A stretch of DNA of 14,032 nucleotides from an uncultured Clostridia bacterium (GTDB lineage Bacteria; Bacillota; Clostridia; HGM11514). The stretch spans positions 1 through 14,032 of the forward strand of contig CABSMD010000045.1 in the NCBI GenBank assembly GCA_902478725.1, in the 5' to 3' direction. Under the pieces are notes generated by a model. That model saw nothing but the letters and a program-made list of their open reading frames with translations, was not told the DNA's origin and did no database searches. Every line of letters begins with the position of its first letter. The stretch's first letter is position 1. The position numbers and the translations under genes are program-made. This document shows, in pieces, positions 9,021 through 14,032 of the stretch.

Positions 9021-9030
9021 ATGCTATAAT
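9021..9030 (+). promoter_or_regulatory. Proximal extended -10 promoter (P2) of ribokinase
   Basis: ATGCTATAAT repeats the upstream promoter exactly over ten bases, with TATAAT at 9025-9030 and the TGn extension. The nearest -35-like hexamer, TTGCCT (8999-9004), is 20 bases away, which is long, and it overlaps the right arm of the inverted repeat. A regulator bound to that arm would therefore meet this promoter. The expected start is near 9037, giving a leader of about 59 bases. Confidence 0.6.
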
Positions 9031-9095
9031 CAAGTCGTTAAGAAAGGATTCTGTTTGATTTGTGTTAATTATATTTTAGCCGGGGAGGTCTGTCA

Positions 9096-10001
9096 GTGAA
9101 CAATATCTTAGTGGTCGGAAGCATCAATATGGACATGGTGATTCATACACCCCGTCTGCCGCTGCTGGGCGAGACGATTACCGGCAGCGGGTTTGCCACC
9201 GTCCCAGGCGGGAAGGGAGCAAACCAGGCGATCGCCGCGGCGCGTTCAGGAGGAACGGTAAAAATGATCGGCGCGGTGGGAAGCGACCTCTACGCTGGCA
9301 CGTTGGTGAATCACCTCAAGGCTAACGGTGTCGGCTGTGAAGGAATTTCTATGGTGGAGGGTTCAACCGGCATCGCGGTCATCACGGTCTGTGGCGGCGA
9401 CAATCATATCATATTGGAAAAGGGTGCAAATGCCGCGCTTACGCCGGAGAGGATCGACGAATACGCCGACTGGTTCCAGTGGGCGGATATCGTGGTAATG
9501 CAGCTGGAAATTCCATTTGAAACGGTGTTGCACGCGGCGAAACTGGCGAAGCGGTGGGGCGCGAAGGTGCTTTTAAACCCGGCTCCCGCCCGTCCGATTG
9601 ACGGCCTGCTGGAATATGTGAACATCCTGATTCCCAACCAGTATGAGGCCGGGGAAATTACCGGCTGTGAAGATCCGGAGGAATCGCTTAACTGGTTTTT
9701 AAACCGTGGGGTAGAGCAGGCGGTTATCACCCTGGGCGGGGATGGCTGTATTTATAATGAAGGCGAAACAGTTTGCCGCCACGGGGTCTATGAGACCAAG
9801 GTAGCGGATACGACCGCCGCGGGGGATGGCTTTATCGGCGGCTTCTGCACCGCGCTTTGTGACGACAGTCTGGTAGAGGAGGCGGTATCTTATGCCACGG
9901 CGGTGTCGGCCATTACGGTCAGCCGCGACGGTGCTTCGGTTTCTCTGCCAATGCGGCAAGAGGTGGAAGCGTTTTTAAAATCTATCCAAAAAGAACAATA
10001 G
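9096..10001 (+). CDS. rbsK: Ribokinase (PfkB family sugar kinase)
   Basis: Ribokinase phosphorylates D-ribose to ribose 5-phosphate with ATP in the cytoplasm, feeding the pentose phosphate pathway and nucleotide synthesis. The 301-residue protein has the usual length. It begins with the family pattern GSINMDMV, has the substrate-site glycines PGGKGANQA near residues 38-46, and ends with the PfkB signature DTTAAGDGF (238-246), where Asp244 is the expected catalytic base. The start is GTG at 9096, seven bases after a strong GGGGAGG (9082-9088). No ribose transporter, rbsD or LacI-type regulator lies beside it, so the substrate is inferred from family resemblance alone. Another PfkB sugar or nucleoside kinase activity remains possible. 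It appears to be transcribed from the two promoters upstream. No clear GC-rich terminator follows it; the gene after it has its own promoter. Confidence 0.88.
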   Translation: MNNILVVGSINMDMVIHTPRLPLLGETITGSGFATVPGGKGANQAIAAARSGGTVKMIGAVGSDLYAGTLVNHLKANGVGCEGISMVEGSTGIAVITVCGGDNHIILEKGANAALTPERIDEYADWFQWADIVVMQLEIPFETVLHAAKLAKRWGAKVLLNPAPARPIDGLLEYVNILIPNQYEAGEITGCEDPEESLNWFLNRGVEQAVITLGGDGCIYNEGETVCRHGVYETKVADTTAAGDGFIGGFCTALCDDSLVEEAVSYATAVSAITVSRDGASVSLPMRQEVEAFLKSIQKEQ

Positions 10002-10054
10002 AGAGATGTTTTTTTCATATTATCTTAGAAAAAAGGATAAAATTCATCTTATAA

Positions 10055-10083
10055 TTGAAAATTGTTAGGAACCATGATATACT
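10055..10083 (+). promoter_or_regulatory. Sigma-A promoter of the glnS cluster
   Basis: TTGAAA (10055-10060) and TATACT (10078-10083) are exactly 17 bases apart, with a TGn extension (TGA at 10075-10077) before the -10. This is a near-consensus housekeeping promoter. Initiation near 10090 would give a leader of about 30 bases before glnS. Confidence 0.78.
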
Positions 10084-10118
10084 TATCTATATTTAATCAC
10101 TGAAAACAAAAGAGGTGT

Positions 10119-11798
10119 ATGCTGGTGGACGAGCTGACAATGCCGTCAAATTTTATCCATACTATCATTGATGAGGACAATACAAGCGGAACCTACAATG
10201 GCGAGGTGCATACCCGGTTCCCGCCGGAGCCGAATGGATATCTGCATATCGGCCATGCTAAATCGGTCTGCCTGAATTTCGGGACGGCCCGTAAATACAA
10301 CGGCACCTGTAACCTTCGGTTTGATGATACCAATCCGGTCAAGGAGGATACCGAGTACGTCGAGTCGATCATGGAGGACGTGCGCTGGCTCGGCTTTGAA
10401 TGGAACGGAGATACGCGGTATGCCTCCGACTATTTTGAAAAGATGTATGAGTGCGCCGAAATGCTGATCCAAAAGGGCAAGGCGTATGTGTGTGATCTAT
10501 CGGCCGACGAGGTGCGCGAGTATCGGGGCACCTTGACCGAGCCGGGCAAAAAAAGCCCTTATGCGTCGCGGTCGGTGGAGGAAAACCTTGATTTGTTCCG
10601 CCGGATGCGTGCCGGGGAGTTTGCCGACGGCGAGAAGGTGCTGCGCGCTAATATCGATATGGCGTCTCCCAATATGAATATGCGCGACCCCGTAATCTAC
10701 CGTATCACCCGGTCGGCTCACCATCGAACGGGGAACGACTGGTGCATCTATCCGATGTACGACTTTGCCCACCCGCTGGAGGACGCCTTTGAGGGCATCA
10801 CCCATTCAATCTGTACGCTGGAGTTTGAAGACCACCGTCCGTTCTACGACTGGGTGCTGCGGGAGTGTGAGTTTGACCATCCGCCCAAGCAGATCGAGTT
10901 TGCGCGCTTGGAACTGACCAATAATGTCATGAGCAAGCGTAAGCTGAAGATGCTGGTGGATGAAAAATATGTGGACGGCTGGGACGATCCCCGTATGCCG
11001 ACCCTGTCGGGTCTGCGCCGCCGTGGCTATACGCCGGAGGCGATTCGAACATTTTGTGAGACGATCGGGGTATCCAAAAGCAAGAGTGTGGTGGATTACG
11101 CGCTGTTGGAGCATTGTGTGCGGGAGGATTTGAAGCTCAAATACCCACGCGTCATGGCGGTCACCAAGCCAGTCAAGTTAATTGTCACCAACTACCCTGA
11201 GGACAAGACGGAACTGGTAACGATAGAAAACAATCAGGAAAACGAGGACTTGGGCAGTCGTGAGGTTCCTTTTTCAAGGGAATTGTATATCGATGCGGAC
11301 GATTTTTTAGAAAATCCCCCCAAGAAATATTACCGGCTCTATCCGGGCAATGATGTGCGGCTGAAAGGGGCTTATATCATCCATTGCGACGATTTTAAAA
11401 AGAATGAGGAGACCGGCGAGGTGGAGGAGATTTATTGTACCTATGACCCGGACACGATGAGTGGGGCGGGTACCTCTGAAAAGAAGGTCAAAGGGGTAAT
11501 CCAGTGGGTGCCGGTCAAAGAGGGTGTGCAGGCGGAGATCCATTTATACGACCACCTGTTCTTAGAACCGGAGCAGTCGACCGACGATAATACCATGCTG
11601 GCCGACGGGATACCGATCAACCGGTATTCGGATGAGAAGCGGATCGGCTATGTCGAGCCGTATGCCTTGCATTGCGAGTATGACCGTTTCCAGTTCATCC
11701 GTCTGGGTTATTTCTGTATCGACCATAAGAGGATGACTGATATGCCGGTGTTCAACCGGGTCGTGCCACTCAAAAGTTCATTTAAAATAAAAGGATAA
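10119..11798 (+). CDS. glnS: Glutaminyl-tRNA synthetase
   Basis: GlnRS attaches glutamine to tRNA-Gln using ATP in the cytoplasm. The 559-residue product is close to the Escherichia coli enzyme in length and reads like it from the N-terminus: NFIHTIIDED, then RFPPEPNGYLHIGHAKS with HIGH at 43-46, then RFDDTNPVKEDTEYVES. The second class-I signature is VMSKRKL (270-276), the typical GlnRS form of KMSKS. The C-terminal half carries the two anticodon-binding beta-barrels expected of a GlnRS rather than the helical domain of bacterial GluRS. The start is uncertain. AGAGGTG at 10111-10117 is very close to ATG10119, so GTG10125 (better spacing) or ATG10140 may be used. All lie ahead of the conserved region. 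It is the first gene of a run with trmB (23-base gap). Many Firmicutes lack GlnRS and make Gln-tRNA by GatCAB transamidation. Confidence 0.96.
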   Translation: MLVDELTMPSNFIHTIIDEDNTSGTYNGEVHTRFPPEPNGYLHIGHAKSVCLNFGTARKYNGTCNLRFDDTNPVKEDTEYVESIMEDVRWLGFEWNGDTRYASDYFEKMYECAEMLIQKGKAYVCDLSADEVREYRGTLTEPGKKSPYASRSVEENLDLFRRMRAGEFADGEKVLRANIDMASPNMNMRDPVIYRITRSAHHRTGNDWCIYPMYDFAHPLEDAFEGITHSICTLEFEDHRPFYDWVLRECEFDHPPKQIEFARLELTNNVMSKRKLKMLVDEKYVDGWDDPRMPTLSGLRRRGYTPEAIRTFCETIGVSKSKSVVDYALLEHCVREDLKLKYPRVMAVTKPVKLIVTNYPEDKTELVTIENNQENEDLGSREVPFSRELYIDADDFLENPPKKYYRLYPGNDVRLKGAYIIHCDDFKKNEETGEVEEIYCTYDPDTMSGAGTSEKKVKGVIQWVPVKEGVQAEIHLYDHLFLEPEQSTDDNTMLADGIPINRYSDEKRIGYVEPYALHCEYDRFQFIRLGYFCIDHKRMTDMPVFNRVVPLKSSFKIKG

Positions 11799-11821
11799 GA
11801 ATTAAAGGATAGAAATAATCT

Positions 11822-12478
11822 ATGCGAATGAGAAAAAAGAGGCACAGAGAGGAGCGTATGGCGCGCTGTGCCGATGTTTGGATACAGTCGCCGGCAGGTA
11901 GAGGCGATTGGGCGGCGGCGTTTGGACGCGCCGCGCCGTTACATATCGAGATTGGCTGCGGCAAGGGCAGATTCATTACCGAAACCGCCCTGCGGCATCC
12001 GGAAAGAAATTTCGTCGCGGTGGAGAAATGCCCGGATGTGTTACTTTTAGCAATGGAAAAGACCAAGCTTTTAGAAATCCCCAACATCCGTTTTCTGATG
12101 GCGGATGCCTCGGGACTGACCGAGCTGTTCGCGCCTGAGGAGGCGGAACGGATTTATCTCAATTTCAGTGATCCGTGGCCCAAAGCGTCTACCGCCAAAC
12201 GGCGGCTGACCGCGCCGGCCTTTTTGGCCCAGTATCGTCAGGTATTGTGCCCGGGTGGTTCCATCCATATGAAAACGGATAACCGCAACCTGTTTGCGTA
12301 TTCTCTCAACACCTTTGCAGAAAGCGGCTTTGCGCTGAAAAATGTGACCTATGACCTGCATAAGGACGGGAGTTGGGATGGCGTCGTTACCGAGTATGAA
12401 GCCACGTTCATGGAACAGAATCTTCCGATTTACCGTCTGGAGGCCTATAAGGCTTCTGAAAATGGAACCGTGGACTGA
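11822..12478 (+). CDS. trmB: tRNA (guanine-N7-)-methyltransferase, m7G46
   Basis: TrmB transfers a methyl group from S-adenosylmethionine to N7 of G46 in the variable loop of tRNAs. The 218-residue protein matches the B. subtilis type throughout. It starts MRMRKK, has the SAM-binding motif EIGCGKG (43-49), the family hallmark NFSDPWPK (114-121), KTDNRNLF (151-158) and TEYE (190-193). I chose ATG11822 because the MRMR start is conserved; AAAGGA lies 12 bases upstream, a longish spacing. An internal ATG at 11858 has a close GGAG but would drop the conserved start. The gene follows glnS by 23 bases with no terminator between, so the two are probably co-transcribed. Confidence 0.95.
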   Translation: MRMRKKRHREERMARCADVWIQSPAGRGDWAAAFGRAAPLHIEIGCGKGRFITETALRHPERNFVAVEKCPDVLLLAMEKTKLLEIPNIRFLMADASGLTELFAPEEAERIYLNFSDPWPKASTAKRRLTAPAFLAQYRQVLCPGGSIHMKTDNRNLFAYSLNTFAESGFALKNVTYDLHKDGSWDGVVTEYEATFMEQNLPIYRLEAYKASENGTVD

Positions 12479-12502
12479 GCCTTGTGAAAGGAGTAACAGC
12501 AG

Positions 12503-12793
12503 ATGAAAAAAGAGGAACTGATCCGCAAATTCAATGAGTTGGGCATAGAGGATATGGCGCCTGTTACGCAGTTGAATGAATTGAAGGGAGATTTCATCAA
12601 TCTGGAGTATACGCTTCCAAGTGGGCAGACGATAAAGCTTTGGGATGACAATAAGATGTATTATGGGGCCGAGATTTGCAAAGCGAACAGCACCCGTTGC
12701 TATGGATTAGCTGCGGATGACACATACCTTTTGGTTTGTGAGTATGGAGAGGGCGGCGCGGATGCTGAAATCGTCGTTTTAAAACGGTTGTAA
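12503..12793 (+). CDS. Conserved-looking 96-residue protein of unknown function
   Basis: I do not recognise this protein. It starts at ATG12503, nine bases after AAAGGAG (12487-12493), so it is likely translated. It is small and acidic, with no signal peptide or membrane segment. The first 20 or so residues look helical (KKEELIRKFNELGIEDM). The rest alternates polar and hydrophobic residues like a small beta-sheet domain, with GQTIKLWDD, YYGAEIC, YLLVCEYGEGG and a final AEIVVLKRL. Two cysteines in the middle (AEICKANSTRCYG) and one in LLVCEY show no obvious metal-site pattern. It lies 24 bases after trmB and before the structured queT leader, so it is probably the last gene read through from the glnS promoter without riboswitch control. 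Its role may be unrelated to tRNA. Confidence 0.75.
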   Translation: MKKEELIRKFNELGIEDMAPVTQLNELKGDFINLEYTLPSGQTIKLWDDNKMYYGAEICKANSTRCYGLAADDTYLLVCEYGEGGADAEIVVLKRL

Positions 12794-12820
12794 AGAATTT
12801 TCGTTTTACAATAAAACAAA

Positions 12821-12880
12821 AAGTGTGCTTGATAACCACTTAAGTGCGGGACATCCCTGCATGGAAAAAAACAAGGAGAG
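12821..12880 (+). promoter_or_regulatory. Candidate preQ1-I-like translational riboswitch with an inserted hairpin
   Basis: P1 is AAGTG (12821-12825) with CACTT (12837-12841), closing an 11-base loop (12826-12836, TGCTTGATAAC). CTTG in the loop (12828-12831) can pair with CAAG (12872-12875), forming a pseudoknot that covers the start of the AAGGAG ribosome binding site (12873-12878). Seven As (12865-12871) precede it. P1, a loop ending UAACC, an A-rich tail and CAAGG are the layout of class-I preQ1 riboswitches such as that of Thermoanaerobacter tengcongensis, recalled from memory. Unlike that class, a 7-bp hairpin (12844-12850 with 12856-12862, loop ACATC) sits between P1 and the tail. It precedes a QueT-family gene, a usual preQ1 target. 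Binding would be expected to block translation. Confidence 0.55.
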
Positions 12881-12888
12881 AGTTGAAT

Positions 12889-13422
12889 ATGAAGAGATTT
12901 GGCGGTACCCGAATGATCGTTGTGACCGCGATGGTCGCGGCGGTTTATGTGGCGTTTACCTTTGCGCTGTATGGCTTAAGTTACCAGGCGGTGCAGTTCC
13001 GGTTTTCGGAGTTGATGGTGTTTTTGGCGTTTATCGATCCACTTTATATACCCGGCCTCGTGCTGGGCTGCCTCATTGCTAACATCTTCGGCCCGTTCGG
13101 GCTGGTTGATGCGGTGTTTGGCAGTGTGGCGACGTTGTTCAGTGTGTTCTTTATCTACCTGTCGCGCCGGTATATTCGTCACGACCTTACAGCCCTGACA
13201 GTCGCGAGCCTGTGGCCGTCGGTATCGTCGTTGATTATCGCGTTTGAAATCGTTTTCATTGCCAAAGCCCCGGAATCCTATTGGTACTGGGTGGCGATGG
13301 TTGCGTTGGGCGAGTTTTTGGTGGTCACGGTCTGCGGCGTTCCGGTATGGAGCCTGATCTTGAAAAAGCCAGCGTGGATTGCGCGCCTCCGCCAAATCAG
13401 AACGAACGGAAGGACGGGATAG
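12889..13422 (+). CDS. queT: QueT-family membrane protein, probable queuosine-precursor transporter
   Basis: QueT proteins are integral membrane substrate-binding (S) components thought to import preQ1 or another queuosine precursor with the shared energising module of ECF transporters. The 177-residue protein is hydrophobic, with about five to six membrane segments. It has the family pattern: FRFSELM (38-43 region), then IDPLYIPGLVLGCLIANIFG and GLVDAVFGSVATL (71-83). I chose ATG12889 because AAGGAG (12873-12878) is ten bases upstream and MKRFGGTRMIVVTAMVAAVY is a normal start. The in-frame ATG at 12844 lies inside the structured leader and is rejected. The GNAT gene begins two bases after its stop, so the two are coupled. 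The specificity is inferred from family and from the preQ1-like leader. The ECF energising genes are not in the window. Confidence 0.85.
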   Translation: MKRFGGTRMIVVTAMVAAVYVAFTFALYGLSYQAVQFRFSELMVFLAFIDPLYIPGLVLGCLIANIFGPFGLVDAVFGSVATLFSVFFIYLSRRYIRHDLTALTVASLWPSVSSLIIAFEIVFIAKAPESYWYWVAMVALGEFLVVTVCGVPVWSLILKKPAWIARLRQIRTNGRTG

Positions 13423-13424
13423 AA

Positions 13425-13922
13425 ATGGATGTAAAATTGCTCCCCGTCGAATCGGACGGGCAGATTGAAACGGTTGCCCAGCTTGCCAAAATCATCTGGA
13501 CAGAGCATTATGCTAAAATCCTGAGCCTCGGCCAGGTTACCTATATGCTAAAGCACCTGCAATCGGGTGAAGCGATCCGTGAGCAGCTAAAAGGCGGCTA
13601 CCGCTATTACTTGATGCACTTTGACGGGCAGGACGTCGGATACATGGCGATCAAGCCGGAGGCCGGGCAGTTGTTTTTGAGTAAAATCTATGTGTTAAAA
13701 GCCTTCCGGAATCAAGGGATCGCGTCGCGGGCGCTTGCTTACCTGACCGAGCTGTGCAAGGCCGAGGGCTGGACAAAAATCTGGCTTACCGTCAATAAAA
13801 ATAACACCGGTTCGATCACGGCCTATGAAAAACGCGGCTTTGTCAAAGCGCGCACCCAGGTGGAGAATATTGGCGGGGGGTACGTCATGGATGACTACAT
13901 TATGGAGAAAACAATCGGATAG
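13425..13922 (+). CDS. GNAT-family N-acetyltransferase
   Basis: GNAT enzymes move an acetyl group from acetyl-CoA to an amine. The 165-residue protein is a single domain. The acetyl-CoA pyrophosphate-binding motif A is LSKIYVLKAFRNQGIASRAL, with RNQGIA at 95-100. Motif B follows as LTVNKNNTGSITAYEKRGF (121-139), with the usual Asn and Tyr. The substrate cannot be told from sequence; small molecules, peptides and ribosomal or tRNA-linked amines are all known targets in this superfamily. ATG13425 is two bases after the queT stop, with GGAAGG at 13408-13413 inside queT, which implies translational coupling. A longer frame from 13281 overlaps queT heavily and is rejected. A short hairpin follows the stop. 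Confidence 0.88.
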   Translation: MDVKLLPVESDGQIETVAQLAKIIWTEHYAKILSLGQVTYMLKHLQSGEAIREQLKGGYRYYLMHFDGQDVGYMAIKPEAGQLFLSKIYVLKAFRNQGIASRALAYLTELCKAEGWTKIWLTVNKNNTGSITAYEKRGFVKARTQVENIGGGYVMDDYIMEKTIG

Positions 13923-13923
13923 A

Positions 13924-13940
13924 AAAAGCAGTATGCTTTT
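13924..13940 (+). terminator. Weak AT-rich hairpin after the GNAT gene
   Basis: AAAAGCA (13924-13930) pairs with TGCTTTT (13934-13940) around GTA, directly after the GNAT stop codon. The T run forms the 3' arm, as in compact bidirectional terminators, but there are only two G-C pairs. It could be a weak terminator for the glnS-to-GNAT run, or just a chance palindrome. Confidence 0.35.
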
Positions 13941-13976
13941 GCAGACTGTCAAAACCCCCTTTTTATCAGCGGAAGG

Positions 13977-13999
13977 TTCGGAAACAAATGGTTTTCGAA
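13977..13999. other. 9-bp hairpin at the possible start of the next gene
   Basis: TTCGGAAAC (13977-13985) pairs with GTTTTCGAA (13991-13999), with one G-T pair and a five-base loop AAATG. If a gene begins at ATG13988, its start codon begins in this loop, directly after a GGAAGG site. A second stem, GGCGGA (14012-14017) with TCCGCC (14023-14028), follows at the window edge and may be coding sequence. Confidence 0.35.
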
Positions 14000-14032
14000 A
14001 CAATTCGTGCAGGCGGATTTATTCCGCCGAAG
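13988..14032 (+). CDS. Possible start of a further gene, cut by the window end
   Basis: An open frame of 15 codons begins at ATG13988 and reads MVFETIRAGGFIPPK to the last base. GGAAGG (13971-13976) is 11 bases upstream, an acceptable ribosome binding site, and codon use resembles the neighbours. Fifteen codons are too few to identify a family or exclude chance. If real, it lies 65 bases after the GNAT gene and may extend the same transcript. Confidence 0.33.
   Translation, partial: MVFETIRAGGFIPPK

Noticed and set aside
12775..12817. Repeated CGTTTTA/TAAAACG palindromes after the 96-residue gene, considered as a terminator
   Set aside because: The stems are nearly all A-T, overlap one another and are followed by A-rich, not T-rich, sequence, so rightward termination is unlikely.
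12844..12888. Upstream start of the queT-like gene at ATG12844
   Set aside because: It falls inside the structured leader, lacks a ribosome binding site and would add a non-hydrophobic 15-residue tail.
12825..13082. 85-residue frame overlapping the start of queT
   Set aside because: It reads a different frame through the ribosome binding site and membrane-coding region of queT and has no family features.
13281..13424. Extended start of the GNAT gene at 13281
   Set aside because: The added 48 residues overlap queT in another frame and do not fit a GNAT N-terminus. ATG13425, two bases after the queT stop, has a proper ribosome binding site.
13695..14003. 102-residue leftward frame over the end of the GNAT gene
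   Set aside because: It is antisense to the conserved GNAT motifs, with no motifs of its own.

Overview
The window looks like chromosome of an endospore-forming, anaerobic-type Firmicute, most likely class Clostridia (inference). The signs are a full-length spoIVA, strong AGGAGG-type ribosome binding sites, sigma-A promoters with extended -10 boxes, a giant S-layer-homology (SLH) surface protein and a QueT-family transporter. All main genes appear intact. There is no tRNA, rRNA, CRISPR array, transposase or phage gene.

Layout. (1) 1-40: a hairpin that probably ends an upstream gene. (2) 84-7079 (+): a 2331-residue secreted protein. It has a signal peptide, two copies of a lectin-like beta module, six Ig-like modules, a right-handed parallel beta-helix of carbohydrate-active-enzyme type, a helical spacer, a cadherin-like module and three C-terminal SLH domains. 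It is probably held on the wall and acts on a polysaccharide. (3) 7080-7326: a structured 3' region with back-to-back terminators that separate it from convergent spoIVA. (4) 7327-8796 (-): spoIVA, the ATPase of the spore-coat basement layer, with a possible sigma-E promoter. (5) 8797-9095: a divergent control region with two near-identical extended -10 promoters either side of a 72-bp inverted-repeat element. (6) 9096-10001 (+): ribokinase. (7) 10055-13922 (+): after a clear sigma-A promoter, a closely spaced run of glnS, trmB, a 96-residue unknown gene, a queT-like transporter and a GNAT acetyltransferase. A last reading frame may begin at 13988 and run off the end.

The glnS-trmB-queT run has a tRNA theme: charging of tRNA-Gln, m7G46 methylation, and uptake of a queuosine precursor. 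The queT leader folds into something very like a class-I preQ1 riboswitch, with a P1 stem, a loop ending UAACC, an A-rich tail and CAAGG overlapping the Shine-Dalgarno. An extra hairpin is inserted between P1 and the tail. This leader and the giant beta-helix/SLH protein are the two most interesting items. No defence system or other wholly new multi-gene system was recognised.
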